A stretch of 64,000 bases of DNA, taken from Crotophaga sulcirostris. Its lineage: Eukaryota; Chordata; Aves; Cuculiformes; Crotophagidae. Under the pieces are notes generated by a model. It was not told the DNA's origin. It saw nothing but the letters and a program-made list of their open reading frames with translations, and made no database searches. Shown here piece after piece: positions 49,001 through 61,200 of the stretch. The position numbers were made by a program, and so were the translations under genes. Every line of letters begins with the position of its first letter. Within the stretch, counting starts at the first letter, position 1. The stretch spans positions 4,860,014-4,924,013 of the forward strand of contig VYZB01000016.1 in NCBI GenBank assembly GCA_013397455.1, read 5' to 3'.

Positions 49001-52000
49001 CTGCAGTGCTAGAAAGTGATGTAACATTCTTTTTGTATGAGTTCTTTAAGTTCTTTTGTCTTCATGAAAATTACAACCCACAAATAAAGCACCCACCTCT
49101 TCAATAAATTCATAGGCAAGTTAGGGAATGTTTAAGATAACCTGTTTATTTTTTTATTGTTTGTTTTTGAGATTTGAAGTCAGTTTTCCTGATCCATGCT
49201 TCAGACAAGTGGTATCTGGTCCACAGAAAACAGAAAGTTTCAGGACTATTAAGTCCTTTCAGGTTAAAACAATTGTGCAGCTTTTTATGCTTAGTTGTAT
49301 TTCACAAAGTTAATGTGCAAGCACCAATTTCTTACACTGAAGGGAAACTTTTAGCAATGGTGATGCCAGAATGATTAGAATGCCTTTGTTGAAGTGTTGA
49401 GATTTTATCTTAATTCTTTGGTAACATAAAAATGTGCATGATCTTGCTGTGTTGCTTTTCTTCTACAGGGGGTGAGCTGAAGTCAGTAAGTTTTTGTCCA
49501 TTCCTTAGATTCTTAGCTGGGCCCAAGGAAAATGGTTTAATTTAAAAGTACTAAGTATCGGAAATCCTTGCCACCATTGTTACGTTAAGGAATATTTGTT
49601 TTCCTGTAGGAGTTTATACAAAGAATAGAAATTTCCGGATGTATAAATCGTCAAAAGCAGGAAAAAACGTGATACTGAAGATAGCAGAGGATAATCAGTT
49701 TGTCCCTGGCTGTGAAGAGAATGTTTCATTGGAAGAAGCATATTTTCTTTCCTCTTTGATCTGCAACATTAGGTAATTTGTTAAATTCCAGTGGGATTTA
49801 AAATATTTTTAAATACTTGTTTTAGTTATTTCAGGGATTTTTCTCCTGCAGCACTTACAAATTACTATAAATGGACAGTTATTCCATGAACATTGTTACA
49901 GTGTAATTTAGGAGTTTCCTGTAGAATTTCTTGTTTTTGAAGAAAAAATTTTTTGGTACTCTCCTTTTTTTTTTTTAAACCTACCTTCAAATGTTTAAAG
50001 AACATGTGGTCCAGCTTCTGAGTGGTCCCTTATTTCTCTATACACACTCAAAATGCTGAAATATAACCATTACAAAGTTTGGTTGGATTTTGTATAGTTC
50101 TGAACGGAAAAATTACAGATTTCCAATCAATTAAATATAAAGAGTCTAAATATTTTCTGAATTACGATAAAAAAATACGGACTTTTGTACATGTTTACTT
50201 GCATACCAGGTTTCCCGTTTGGTATGGACATGTCCTTAGGCTGGATACTGGTACATAAAATAATCAGGTTTACTGCATCTAATCTAAACCTGAGATACAT
50301 CTTGCCCTTCAACAACTGTATCTTAAGGTGATCCTAATCATTACTGTGCCAGAAAGGTTAAAATGATACAGACATCTGTATAATATTACGTATAATATTT
50401 TTATTTAAAGCATGTATTTGTTGTGACTTCAGTTTTTCTCTCCTGACATGTTCATTATCCTGAGTGGATGCCAGTAGCCCTGTAGCATAAATTGTGTAGT
50501 GTATTCAGATCATATGTATCAGCTGAGTTGGTCATAAATATGGATGAGAACTTCTGCCCTGTTGAATTTAGCCTTCTGTGATCATCTGACTTCCAGCAAG
50601 TAATGGGGCAAGGAAAAGCAGTTCATTGTAGAGAGGAAGAAACCCTGAAGCCTTTCAAAGGGTGTATATGCATAAATATTACATCTAGAGCAAACACTGC
50701 TGTAGGACTGTGGAACAGCAGTCTTTAAATGGCTGGGTCCTGGGATTTTTGCCAGGAACTAAATTTTGCTGTTCTGGAGGAGGAAACCTTGCCCTCTGTG
50801 GGTGTACGTCAGAGGAAACCATCAAAATGTGAAGAAAAAGTGCCACAGGGACAGTGAAAGGCAGCACACACAGTCACAGGATGGCTGAGGTTGGCTGGTA
50901 CTGCTGGAGGTCATCTGGTCCAAGCCCCCTGCTCAAGCAGGACCACTCAGCGCTGGCTGCCCAGGACCGTATCATGTTACGCCACACTATGTTATGTTAC
51001 AGTATGTTATAGCACAGTGTTATGTTGTAAGGAGCACACATTTTCCTTTGTATTCTCTCTTTCTTTTCCAGAGTGAGGGATGACACAAAAGTTCTGTCAT
51101 CTGGCTTTTCAGAGGAGGAGAGGAAAATGCCTGCTTTTTTAAACAGTAGAACTACCAGAAGCAGTAGAGGTACCCCAAGCTTTTTCTACTTAAATTAGAA
51201 GTACAGTGACTTACACACCTGAAAACCTCAACAAGGGCTTTTCTTCAGCCAGCTTTCTGCAGGAAGCAGAGTACAGCTGGGCTGGAGGATGCTCTGCAGC
51301 GCTTGAATGCTGCTTACCCTCCCCTCCTGCTCCCAGAGCTGTCACAGTTTGTCCCAGTTCCCTCTGTACCTTGCTGGGGGGGGGGGGGTAGTGGTTTAAA
51401 GATCTACAGGAAATTTAAGTGGTTTTATCCCTGGTTTTATTTAAGGATGTGGTGTGATTTCTGTAAATTTTCTGTCTATGGTCTATATAATGTATAGTAG
51501 CATTACATGTTGTCATGACAAAACCAGTAAAGGTATGTGTATGTGGCCTCTTCTCAAACAGATTCAATGGAAGGTTTCCAGGAGTCACCATATCCAGAAA
51601 TCGACTATTTTGTTCGTTCTTTGGTTAATAAAGATGGAGTGCAAGGAGGTAAAGATTGCTTTACTATTTACAAATGAGTGTTCTGCAGCAGTATTTTTAA
51701 AGAATTGTTTTTCCATCCCTCAGGGATAAGGCGATGGAATTACTTCTCTGCGGACGAAATACTTGTATATGATATTTCTGGTTACCGTTGGTGTGAAAAT
51801 ATTGGAAGAGCTCACAAAAGTAACAATATAATGTATGTTCTTTAACTATTCACTTTAAAACAGCTTTATTTATTTTCCTGCTCAACTCTTACTCTGTAAA
51901 CTCTGAAATTTCTAGTCTCTGTGGGGATAGAACCCTTTTTTTTTTACTTAAAAAAACCCTTTATTTTTCTCCAAAGTTTACTTTGTGGTAATAGAACTTG

Positions 52001-54434
52001 TACTTCTAATATTTCTATGAAATAATCTTCATGCTATTTAAAATATGTGCCTAAAGATGCTAACATACACAAATTGGAGTATGCAAAAGCTATTAAGTGG
52101 CACTGTGCTTTGATGCTTCTTAGCCAGGAAGCTGAACAATCAGAAATAAGATAAAGAAAACAGACCACTTTTAAATTCATTTACAGTGCATCTTAAGTTA
52201 CATTCTTATGTTACTAAAATGAAAAAGGTAGCTCATGCCACCACTTTAGTCAAGAAGCTTTACCAGTGACTCTACAAGGACTTGGACTTCTCATTGTTTT
52301 AGCAAAGTAAGTGTTAAGAAGTCAGGGTTTTTTAGATGTCATTAGAATTAATAGGAATATCCTCACTTAAAAATAATTCTACATAACTTTTAAAATAACT
52401 GAAACATAAGGAATGTGGTTTTGAGAAATATGGGTAGAACTCACCCCTCAGCCATCAGGCTAGATGCACTTGGTGTTTCTAAAGCACAGCTGAAAAAACA
52501 GGGTTATCAAATCAGTTGCCAGGAAATAGTGATTTTATCTGGCCTTCAAAATGAAATTATCTATAGCAGCAGCAGCAACAAAATCTTACCTTACAGTTAG
52601 GTCCTGTATACTAATCTTATTTTAATGACTTTTTCTTCCAAGCTTAATGTAATGAAGTTGACTAAATCTCTTTTTTGAAATTTAATCTTAAAGAAAATAT
52701 ATTTTTAACTTTAAAAGCCTGAAGTTTATTGAAAAAATAACGAGCCTGTACAGAACAAGTATGTAATAAGTATATCAGAGTATGAAAGCAGTATCCACAA
52801 ATGGGGATGAACAAAACCTGTTTACTTAGTGCCAAAGTTCCCTTCTGTTTGCATTCACTTCATTTATGTACTGTCACTCAAAACTAAACTATTTCTTTCT
52901 TAGGATTCTGGTAGACCTAAAGAAGGAAGTCTGGTATCAAAAGTGTCACGATCCAGTCTGCAGAGAACAAAACTTCAAGTCACAAAGTATGTGATTTCAA
53001 AGCAATTATGCTTAATACCTTTTGGAATGTTGACTTTAATTAATGCTGTATATTTGATATAGGTTTTCCATTACCACCTAGGATATGTCTCCCGTCTCTT
53101 TTCAAAGAGGTATGTTCCTATTCTATCGATATGCTAAAGTTCTTGTGAGTAAAGCTGCCTCTGGAAGTCATTGAAAAGCCCCACTAAAGAGGTGTGGTGA
53201 GCTCCCTGCAGTATTTACACTCGTATAGAATAGCTCCTCAGAGCAGCTGTGCAGGTAGGGAAGCTCCATATATTAATTTTTATGTTCTCCAGCAGCAGAT
53301 CTAGCACAAGAACTGTCAGCACAGATAAAACTAAGTTACTGGAATAGCCCAACTTCACTTGGGACTAATGATTTTCTTCTGTTTTGGTCTGAACAGCAGC
53401 TCCCAGTGCATAAATCACAACATCACTGCAGGCACAGAATGGCAAAACTGCCTAAGTTAAGCTCTGCCCCGCTAGGTCAGCTAAGATAGAAGTGCTCCTG
53501 GAACGCTCAAGTCAATGAGTCAAATTTAAGTCAGTGACCCTTGAATTTGAAGTTGACTTAACTCCATTTGAGTATTTTAAAGCAGCTGTTTACCCACACA
53601 GGTAGGATATTTAAACTGACTTGATACCACACCTAGATTCTAAGCCATGACTGTACTAGTTTTTACACTGAGTAGGCAATAGGAGTTGCCTGTTTGCATT
53701 TTAAAATTTACACTTTACACTTTTAAATTTCATACTGCAGATTGGCATATTAAGTTCTTAAGCAGAGCATCAATAACTGTCAGTGTTATTTGACAGAAAG
53801 TGTCATTTAAATGCATCTTTAGATCCCGACTATATCTTTAAACAGACACTAAAATTATTTTTGACCTTGTATTATTTTAAGAAGCTGTATATAACAGACG
53901 ACCTGTAGTTTGCTAGATAAACAGCACATTTCTGTTCCTATTCAAATAGGCTTCCACAGGTTAATGTGGTTATAAACTAATATGCTGGGAAATCTGTCTC
54001 GTTGGCCTTCTTTCTGTAGTATCCATTACACCATGTGACGGTATGAGTTTCAGACTTCGAGGTCACAGCAGTTAAAAGTTCTAAAGGCCATTTTCATATG
54101 GAATAAATAGTATTCTTGTTTCTAAAAGGAAGAAGAGTTTGCACTAATGAATGGAAGAGGGAACACGGAAGAAAAAGTAAACCCACGTTCTAATGTGTCA
54201 GACTTGTCAAAAAGCTCAGTATCTCAGGAACAAAGCTTGTCTCAAGGCTTCTTGTTGTCAGACAGCGAGTGGGACAATGCAAGCGATGATGCCTGTCTCC
54301 TAGAAGCTACTGAAGACGTGGAACTAGCTGAAGCTGCAAATGATAGTCTGAATCATGCCATGGAAGAGATTCCTGATGAAATTCTTTTGGAAGCTTTAAA
54401 GAAACAGGACACATGCAGTACAGGTGGCAGCTAA
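39858..54434 (+). CDS. PRIMPOL: PrimPol primase-polymerase, complete coding region, 12 coding exons
   Basis: Archaeo-eukaryotic primase (AEP) superfamily enzyme that reprimes DNA synthesis ahead of lesions in nucleus and mitochondria. Exons: 39853-40037, 41083-41174, 41902-42043, 43771-43918, 47678-47956, 49610-49772, 51072-51169, 51562-51648, 51724-51832, 52904-52986, 53063-53109, 54129-54434. Phases close to give 577 aa (human 560). Motif I is D116/E118 in LYFDLEF, motif II S169xH171 in FSRHLIF, motif III D279 in LFVDLG. The zinc-binding set C420, H427, C447, C452 keeps the human spacing. The C-terminal RPA-binding motifs RBM-A (about 525-550) and RBM-B (about 554-567) are both present. The start ATG lies six bases into its exon with a poor Kozak context (C at -3). 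CR1 copies lie in introns. Confidence 0.97.
41083..41174 (+). CDS. PRIMPOL: PRIMPOL exon 2 (coding)
   Basis: Residues 61-91 (last split). Reads [19 protein letters not shown] and ends in ELWFYY. Acceptor tttgaaag, donor ACAC/GTGAGT. Confidence 0.95.
41902..42043 (+). CDS. PRIMPOL: PRIMPOL exon with AEP motif I
   Basis: Residues 91-138. [18 protein letters not shown] holds the metal-binding pair Asp116 and Glu118. Donor GAG/GTAAAC. Confidence 0.97.
43188..43487 (-). mobile_element. CR1 LINE 3' end, antisense, in PRIMPOL intron
   Basis: The phrases agaatcatggaacggtttgg, ccttgccatgggcagggaca and cctgaccttgaacacttcca mark an antisense CR1 3' end of a subfamily different from copies A-C. Confidence 0.92.
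43771..43918 (+). CDS. PRIMPOL: PRIMPOL exon with AEP motif II
   Basis: Residues 139-188 (last split). [13 protein letters not shown] contains Ser169 and His171, which contact the incoming nucleotide. Acceptor ataatttcag, donor TTG/GTAAGT. Confidence 0.97.
44461..44747 (-). mobile_element. CR1 LINE 3' end, antisense, young copy C
   Basis: The reverse complement matches copies A and B with only a few differences in 280 bases and ends in TGATACTG-type repeats. It breaks off at gtgaccagtgacagaact, close to where the 3' untranslated part of A and B starts. In the large PRIMPOL intron 43919-47677. Confidence 0.93.
47678..47956 (+). CDS. PRIMPOL: PRIMPOL exon with AEP motif III
   Basis: Residues 188-281. 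It opens with [13 protein letters not shown], has a divergent acidic middle, and ends in KQLFVDLG with the third metal-binding Asp279. Donor CTAG/GTAAAT. Confidence 0.95.
49610..49772 (+). CDS. PRIMPOL: PRIMPOL exon 6 (coding)
   Basis: Residues 281-335. Reads [18 protein letters not shown] and ends in [10 protein letters not shown]. Acceptor ttttcctgtag, donor TTAG/GTAATT. Confidence 0.95.
50874..50973 (-). mobile_element. Short CR1 LINE fragment, antisense
   Basis: ggatggctgaggttggctgg then ggtcatctggtccaagcccc and tgctcaagcaggaccactca match the antisense 3' end of an older CR1 subfamily. It lies about 100 bp before PRIMPOL exon 51072-51169. Confidence 0.85.
51072..51169 (+). CDS. PRIMPOL: PRIMPOL exon 7 (coding), divergent linker
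   Basis: Residues 335-368. The linker [18 protein letters not shown] is poorly conserved against human, but acceptor (ttcttttccag), donor (GAG/GTACCC) and phase fit. Confidence 0.85.
51376..51388 (+). repeat. G13 homopolymer run
   Basis: Thirteen consecutive G in the PRIMPOL intron between exons ending at 51169 and starting at 51562. Confidence 0.9.
51562..51648 (+). CDS. PRIMPOL: PRIMPOL exon 8 (coding)
   Basis: Residues 368-397. Reads [19 protein letters not shown] and NKDGVQGG, matching the human segment ending NKDGIKGG. Donor GAG/GTAAAG. Confidence 0.95.
51724..51832 (+). CDS. PRIMPOL: PRIMPOL exon with first zinc ligands
   Basis: Residues 397-433. [17 protein letters not shown] leads to [15 protein letters not shown], with Cys420 and His427. 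Donor AAT/GTATGT. Confidence 0.97.
52904..52986 (+). CDS. PRIMPOL: PRIMPOL exon with second zinc ligands
   Basis: Residues 433-461. [19 protein letters not shown] supplies Cys447 and Cys452 of the UL52-type zinc knuckle. Donor CAAA/GTATGT. Confidence 0.97.
53063..53109 (+). CDS. PRIMPOL: PRIMPOL short exon 11 (coding)
   Basis: Residues 461-476, [15 protein letters not shown], equivalent to human FPLPAEVCLLFLFKE. Only 47 bases long. Acceptor gatatag, donor GAG/GTATGT. Confidence 0.93.
54129..54434 (+). CDS. PRIMPOL: PRIMPOL terminal exon with RPA-binding motifs
   Basis: Residues 477-577 and TAA. The acidic motif [18 protein letters not shown] is RBM-A, and [14 protein letters not shown] is RBM-B. 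These two bind RPA70 in human PrimPol. After RBM-B there is an extra tail ending CSTGGS, absent from the human protein, which ends shortly after its RBM-B. Confidence 0.96.
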   Translation, partial: EEEFALMNGRGNTEEKVNPRSNVSDLSKSSVSQEQSLSQGFLLSDSEWDNASDDACLLEATEDVELAEAANDSLNHAMEEIPDEILLEALKKQDTCSTGGS

Positions 54435-54797
54435 CCACAGACTTGCCTAGCAAACAGATTGCTAGCAGTGAAACCTGCAATACAGCGTGCGTATTGGATG
54501 CCTCTGTGACAGATACTGCGCTGTAGTTCAAAAATGGTCTTCCACAGCTGTTACACAAAGAACTGAATAGCAAGCAAAGGTGTTCAAAACTGGACAGTCT
54601 TCAACAAGTATGAGAAGATGATGGAAAATTACATGGGGGCTGAAGAGTACTGGACTGAAAACTTGTCATGAATGCTGTTCCAAGATTAGCACTTTTAACA
54701 CTTGCTGCTGTGCAGTTTCTGTTTTGTTAGATGTCTTATCAGTAAAACTTGGGACACAAGAATACATTTCTGTAGTTCCAGAAATGGGAGAAAATTA

Positions 54798-54803
54798 TTT
54801 ATT
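54798..54803 (-). promoter_or_regulatory. CENPU: Possible CENPU polyadenylation signal AATAAA
   Basis: The minus strand reads AATAAA 337 bases past the CENPU stop. An ATTAAA variant lies closer, at 54903-54908. If the former is used, the CENPU and PRIMPOL mRNAs overlap by a few tens of bases. Confidence 0.4.
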
Positions 54804-54817
54804 TTAAATACAAATTT

Positions 54818-54823
54818 AATAAA
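54818..54823 (+). promoter_or_regulatory. PRIMPOL: PRIMPOL polyadenylation signal AATAAA
   Basis: AATAAA lies 384 bases after the PRIMPOL stop and is followed by a GT-rich stretch (tttgtctgtgact), as expected for a cleavage site near 54840. Confidence 0.75.
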
Positions 54824-55139
54824 AAGATTTGTCTGTGACTAGTTCAACCAAAGCCTATGTGTTCTCTTTTAAAAGTATATATTGCTTTCAAAACTACATT
54901 ACTTTAATAGCCCAACATTGTTAACAGGGCACAGAAAAGTTTTACTGTTTTAACTGGAATTGCTGTTTCACTCACAATGTCAGTGAAATTAATAAGTTCT
55001 CACAGACTATTTGGCAATAGAAAGATACAATCTCATCTTTAAACATTGAAGCAAAATACAGCAACAGTCCTTAAGCTTTAAGCACTGACCATTCTAATAA
55101 TTGTTCCTAACGAATGTCAAAAAGTCTGTTAAAAAGCAC

Positions 55140-55277
55140 TTAATGTTTCTTTGATAACTCCTCTCTTCGTACAGCCAGAGCCTCTTCCAGTTTCTTATTA
55201 ATATTCTGAAAGTGTCTTTCTGCTCCTAGAATTCTCCGTGACTCCACAAGAAGAGCAGGTAGGCTGGAAGTTCCATA
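55140..55277 (-). CDS. CENPU: CENPU last exon
   Basis: Forty-five residues and TAA: YGTSSLPALLVESRRILGAE, then NINKKLEEALAVRREELSKK and a final His. Slightly longer at the C-terminus than human, which ends at LEKLLDQG. Acceptor ttaacaacag. Confidence 0.95.
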   Translation of the reverse strand, partial: YGTSSLPALLVESRRILGAERHFQNINKKLEEALAVRREELSKKH

Positions 55278-58200
55278 CTGTTGTTAAAGAAATAAAAGGA
55301 CAAGGGAACATTTGTAACTGATGGACAAATCATTTATATCTGTATTATTTTTTTTCCTCTGTCTGAAATGGTGCAACATGATTTTTAAAAGTGAAGAACA
55401 GCCAACATTCAAGAGTCCTCTGAAATGGTACGGGTTCCCTTACATATGGGAGGCATGTAGCATTGTCAACATAAAACACAAGGTAAAAATGGAAGGAGTT
55501 CTAAGACTACAAGAGAAGTTAATATGGTCATGAAATACGAATGTTCTTCTTAGCATTAATTGCCTTACGGAACAGAACATGTAAGTACCAGAGCTTTCCC
55601 TAACTTTGAACAGTAACAACAAAAGAAATGGGTTAGTTGTTTCTCACTGTTAATCTTCAGTTTCTACAAAAAGGACAACCATTACATTTTTATGTCCTCT
55701 GAATGCCTGGACATAGGCACCAAAGTAACAGAATACTCTCTGAAATACTTTTTAACATGAGACCAAAAAAAAAAAAGGAGTGAGATACTGCAGTATAGTT
55801 ACACCAATGATTCTCAAGTTGGTTCCATAAAGACAATTAACAAAATATTGCTGTTTAATATCAGTTAAACATTAATAGAAATGCCCATCAGGCCAGGGAA
55901 AAAAAGGTGGAGCTGATGCAGAACAGTTGAGAAACATGCAAAATATGGACTTACTACCACTTTTTCTTTTGGGTTTTCTTCTGTGTAATCTAAACAGTCT
56001 TGCTGTAGCTCCTTTAAACTGGTAAGTAATTCAGTGGCTTGCTTCAAGGAAGATTCCCTTTCTTGTAACTCAGCATATTCTCTTTGCAGTTTCTTTAATT
56101 GTGGTTCAGCTCTGAAAAAGGTCAAGGCTTTGATGACTATATTTGAATATTTATTTCAAGAGTAACGATGAACATATTTTCCCTGAAGAAGACTTATGGA
56201 ATACAAAGCATAGGTTAGTATAACATACTGCTTAATTAGAACAATTAGCATATTATTTAAACAGTGCTCGAGCTGAAGCATAGCTGGGACCTGCAAACTG
56301 GATACACCTCTGCCTAAATAAACTGCAGGGCTCAGCCCATTAAATCAGCACTCCAAAAACTCAACACCAACAGCCGTTTTCACGTAATAGTGTTGCAGCA
56401 CTAAAGATTTCTTAAAATTATTAAAACAACAAATGAAAAGTGAACAAGTGAAGAGAGTTTTCAGTCTCTGCAGGAATTCCAACTCCATATTGATGGATGT
56501 CTTTAATGATTTCTTCGAGTGAAGTTTGTCCATAGTACGGCAAAGAAAACAAGGCTCTCATGGCCAAAAGAGAAAGGGCTTTTAGTCTGCCTTTGTGGAT
56601 GCAAGTGCTTGGCTCCCTACAGAGTTAGCATGTATGGTACGTGCAGCTTCAGGATAAAGCTGCTCACTAGTAACCAGCTGGATTTGGGGAAGTCTAGTGG
56701 TTCTTCCAAAGAACATAATTTCTGTGTTGTGAATCTAAATGATACTTAAGATTAATGCCAAATTAGAGAAGCAGAATTGTGCAGCCACATGAGATGGAAG
56801 CAAACCATGTATTCAGAGGCATCCCTGCCAAATTGCAGAGGTGAAATACATTCTCTGACCTCAAAATCAAAAACCCCTCTGTTTTGCCTTTGGAAATTTA
56901 TCATTCATCACCTCTGCAATTCCAGTTGTAATGTTAGTGTCCTTCCTAGAGCACATGGTCTGAAATATCATCCCAGTTAACAGGCAGCTAGGAGAACTTG
57001 CAAGAATGACTATCTAGGCAACTGAAATTTGGAAAGGAAAGGTTATCCTGAGCACTTGTAAAAACAGAAAGCAATACAGAACAGAAGTAGAGATTCATCA
57101 AAATAAAATGAAAGAACAAAAAGATTATTTTCACTTCACAGTTAGAAAATACCACACTCCAAGTTCTTCAGCTATTATTGTGCATGATTAAAAACCTACC
57201 CAATGAGCTCTTCTCTGAGTTGCAACAGTCGCTGCCTTTTCTTTTTGATGTCTGTTATTACCTGAAAAAAAAATAGTGAGAAAAGTCTTTGAAACAGATT
57301 CTGTAACTTCAAAGGCAACAACTCAAATGCCACTGGCTTTTTTTTCTTTGAGGTTTTATTCTTCTGATTCTGTGTGTGGAAGACTCCAAGATACCAGACC
57401 TTAAAAACTGCCATATTTGAAAATCATATTTTAGACAATTTAAAGACTATTGAAGTGTAAAACTCTCATCTCCATCCAAAATTTCTCTTAAGGAACACTC
57501 AATTTACAAGCATACAAGAGCAGTTTGTGACATTTTAAACTCGATGAACTCTTGCAGGTTTGTGTTCATTTCTGTTTGAAAAAGGCAAAGTAATAAGAAG
57601 GTACACTTAGTATGATTGGCATAACAAAGGAAGGCACTAAGGATAATTAAGCTTTCTTTAAAGCAACATTCAATTAAAAAAAATCCAACTAACTATAAAC
57701 TTAAATTTAGAAACCACAAAGCTAATTTTAAACAAACGTCCAAGAGGCAAAATAAAGATAACCGAGTGGTTGTGGATGTATTAAAATTTTCATTTTACAT
57801 GCAGCGTAGCTTACTGTATCACCTCAAATTCACAAGACTTTAGCACTTTAATTGCCACCTCTGAGAATAAGCTTTCTTTCTGTTGACTTGTTAAAAGCTA
57901 TTTTGTCATTGAAAAGTTTGCAGAACAGGTTCATCTGGGCAGAAAGCCTCTGGCAGCCAGTGCCTAACCTGCTCTTGAGTATCTCTACTGTATGGCATTC
58001 ACCTCTCTCCTGATGAAACCAGTGCAATGATTTTCCGCTCTTACACTGCTTCCTCCTCCTGGCAATATTCCCCTGTTGCATTTTCAATCAGTTACTGCAC
58101 ATTCTGAATGAAGAGAAGAACTGCCTTTCTCCAAACAAAAACCTTGAATATATTTAGGGAATGCAGTTCCCTTGGACTTCTCTCCTTTAAACTAAGGAAT

Positions 58201-61200
58201 CCAATTCTATCCTAATAGGTAACCATCTCTGCTGCTCTCTTCTAGATTTTATATTAATTTTTTTTTGAAGATTAATTCCCAATATTTAATTGGCTCTCCA
58301 GAGGCTCCACCTTTGCTCATGAAGAAAAAAAAAAAAGAAAAAAACAGTAATCCACATGCATAAACATCCACACATCCTTATGTGTGTTCCTTCTGCCTAC
58401 AGCAGTGTAGCCGTCTATGTGTAGAGTCTGCGATCCATCCTATCCTCAGACACATGGGGTGAGCACTGAGGTTGTCCTGTGCAGGGACAGGAGTTGGACT
58501 CGATGATCCTTGTGGGTCCCTTCCAACTCAGATCATTCTGTGATCTTTTTAAAAAAACTCTGTCGTCTACTTGTACAGTTGATTCTGCAGTACAGTACAC
58601 TTTTTTTTTGGTGGGGATTATTTCTTTTAGTCAACTTTGAGCTCTGTATGGTGTACAGTCTAGTGACAGCATGTTGTTAAGACATATATTTTACCTTAGC
58701 ATTTTTTTTCTTCATATTCTTTAATTCCTGGTCTTCCACTATCTACAGAGGAAAACAAGAATTACAGAGTTACTACAGATCTTGATTTCATTTCTATTCT
58801 CCTAAAAACTTGGAACTGTTTGGAAACTGAAAATAAAGAATTGCTTTGGAATAACATAAGAAGCTACTTAAAAAACAACACTGGTTCAAAGGAAGATTAC
58901 AAGTCTATCAGTTATTTATCAATTCTTTCCTCTCTTCTCACGCCAAAGACTGTTGGTCATCTTGCACTCGTTAGTACCAATCAGTGTAATACTAGCTAAC
59001 TTATTTTTTCTGCAGCTTTCTAAAAAAATGTATAAATCTAGCCATTTAAAAATCCGCTCAATGCTAAGAAATCACTTAGAACTATAGTTCTAGTACTTAT
59101 CCATTGTACTTACCACAATCCTACTAAGTTCTCAGTTTATTTTAGTAGTTCTAATTAGTAAGAAGAAATCTTAGTCTTCCAAGTAATAAGCTTTTACGAG
59201 TTAGATTCAAACTGTTAATTAAAAAAGGCTGATTTTCCCTGAACTATGTTAGAGGGCTTAGGCCTTTACACAAGAGTAACTGAGACGCAATAGTGAAAGA
59301 TTAAATCACACCTTTCAAAACTCTAGTCCATGAGTTTTTAAAACAGTGTTTGACATACTTGTTTGCTCATTCAAATTATACAGGTTTCCAGTTTTATTAC
59401 ATAATGCTTTAGATATGGCAAATATTAATGTTTCCCTATTCTCAAAAGCCGACAATTTTGCAATGTGTTGTGTCTAAAGACATTTCTCATGGAAGCCAGC
59501 ACAGAGGCTGCACAAAAGAAACTGTTTTCATATTATTTATCCTGACAAAAGATTAGAAAATTTAAAGGATCATAAAATAAATCTGTAAAGGACAATATAA
59601 AACCATAGGCATTTTGACTATAATTTAATATACAGCTCTATAATCACTACCACAAAATTAATTTTATTTATGGTGTACTTACAAGATTGGTGATTTGGTC
59701 CTTGAAAGCACAACAGAAGCCATCAATAGCTTTTCTGCAAACACTTGATTCTATCTTTTGTCTGGAAAAGTCAAAGGGGCAAAACACAAACCATTTGGTT
59801 TAGTAAAGGAGGAATCTCATCCAAAAACGTTCCTTTAGTAATGAATAAACCCCACTGTTAAGCAGCTAGCAGTGCAGGCAGCTGTGGATCCTTCAGGTAT
59901 CAGTAATAGTTTCAGTGTCACATTGAAAAACACAAGCCAAGACGTGTTGTTCTTATGTTTGGAAAAATATAAAAGTCCTGGAGACCACCTCAAGGTCACC
60001 TAACAAAGACCCAATAATCATTAAAATAACATCAGAAGGTATCCATGCAACACTGCATTCCCTAACTGACAGCCCATTAGCAAACACACAGGTAATTTGG
60101 TTTTAAAACTTTTGAGTATTCAGCCATAGGAAAGCAGAATATTTACCTGTAATTTGCTGCTGTCTTCTCAAATTCAGCCAGAACAACATCCAGTTCTGTA
60201 ATATCTCTGGGAGATCTCTTTAGCTCTTTGGGACACCAAACCTGTACAGAACACGGGCTATCCGCTAGAAGAACAGAAAAAATAAGCATTGTACAATTCA
60301 GGTACATGTTCTAAAATAATAGAAAAGTTACTGTGCCCACCATTAAAATAACCAACTAAAAGTTATGAATATTTTAACATGAAACTTGAGAAGAGGGAAA
60401 TATGAATAATTTCATCTGTCTTTGGCTGAGCAACTAGGATAGGATAGACTTATCTGGGAACACTTCAGAATTTAGATGATCAATTATATGCAATTTATTT
60501 CTTATCCTTCATCACTTCAAACAATCCAGGAGCACGTTATTACAATACTGCAGATGCAGCTGTTTGTGCTTTAAAAACAATTAGCCTGAGTTTGGGAAAC
60601 CCACATTACTCAAAGAATCAAGACTTGCTATATTACATTTGTATACATTTTGTATTAATACCATATGTTTTTAAAAAAGGTATATACGAATATGTGTCTT
60701 CAAACTTTGCAATAGTATTATTAACTAATTGCACAAAAGCTTAAACCATGGTGGTTCTCACACTTGCACATGTAAATATTGTACTTGAATGTAGCAGGCT
60801 ACTGTCCAAAGGAAGCAAGATGACACCTGAGAAACAGTTTCTCTCTACTGAAAAATGCCCTTTCTTGAAGCTCCCCATCTCAAAGGTCTTTATATGAACC
60901 ACTGTGCTTTCGCTGCTATGTCAGGGGCACTCCAAGCTCTGCCCCACAGCTGGTGCGCCAAGCTTCCAGAAAAAAGGGATGTGCTGAAGTGTCTTACAGC
61001 TTCATATCCATGGACCCAATCTTTGTTCCAAGGAGAAGCAGGTTGTGTGCAGGGGACAATGCACCCCTACATTTCACTCCTTCAGGGGAATAAGAGACAA
61101 GTCCAGGGATGCAAACCATGGGGGTCACACCAGTCCCTCAATGTAACCATTGCTCATGAGTGTCCAGACCAAACTGAAACTAAAACCTCCCATTTCTTGA

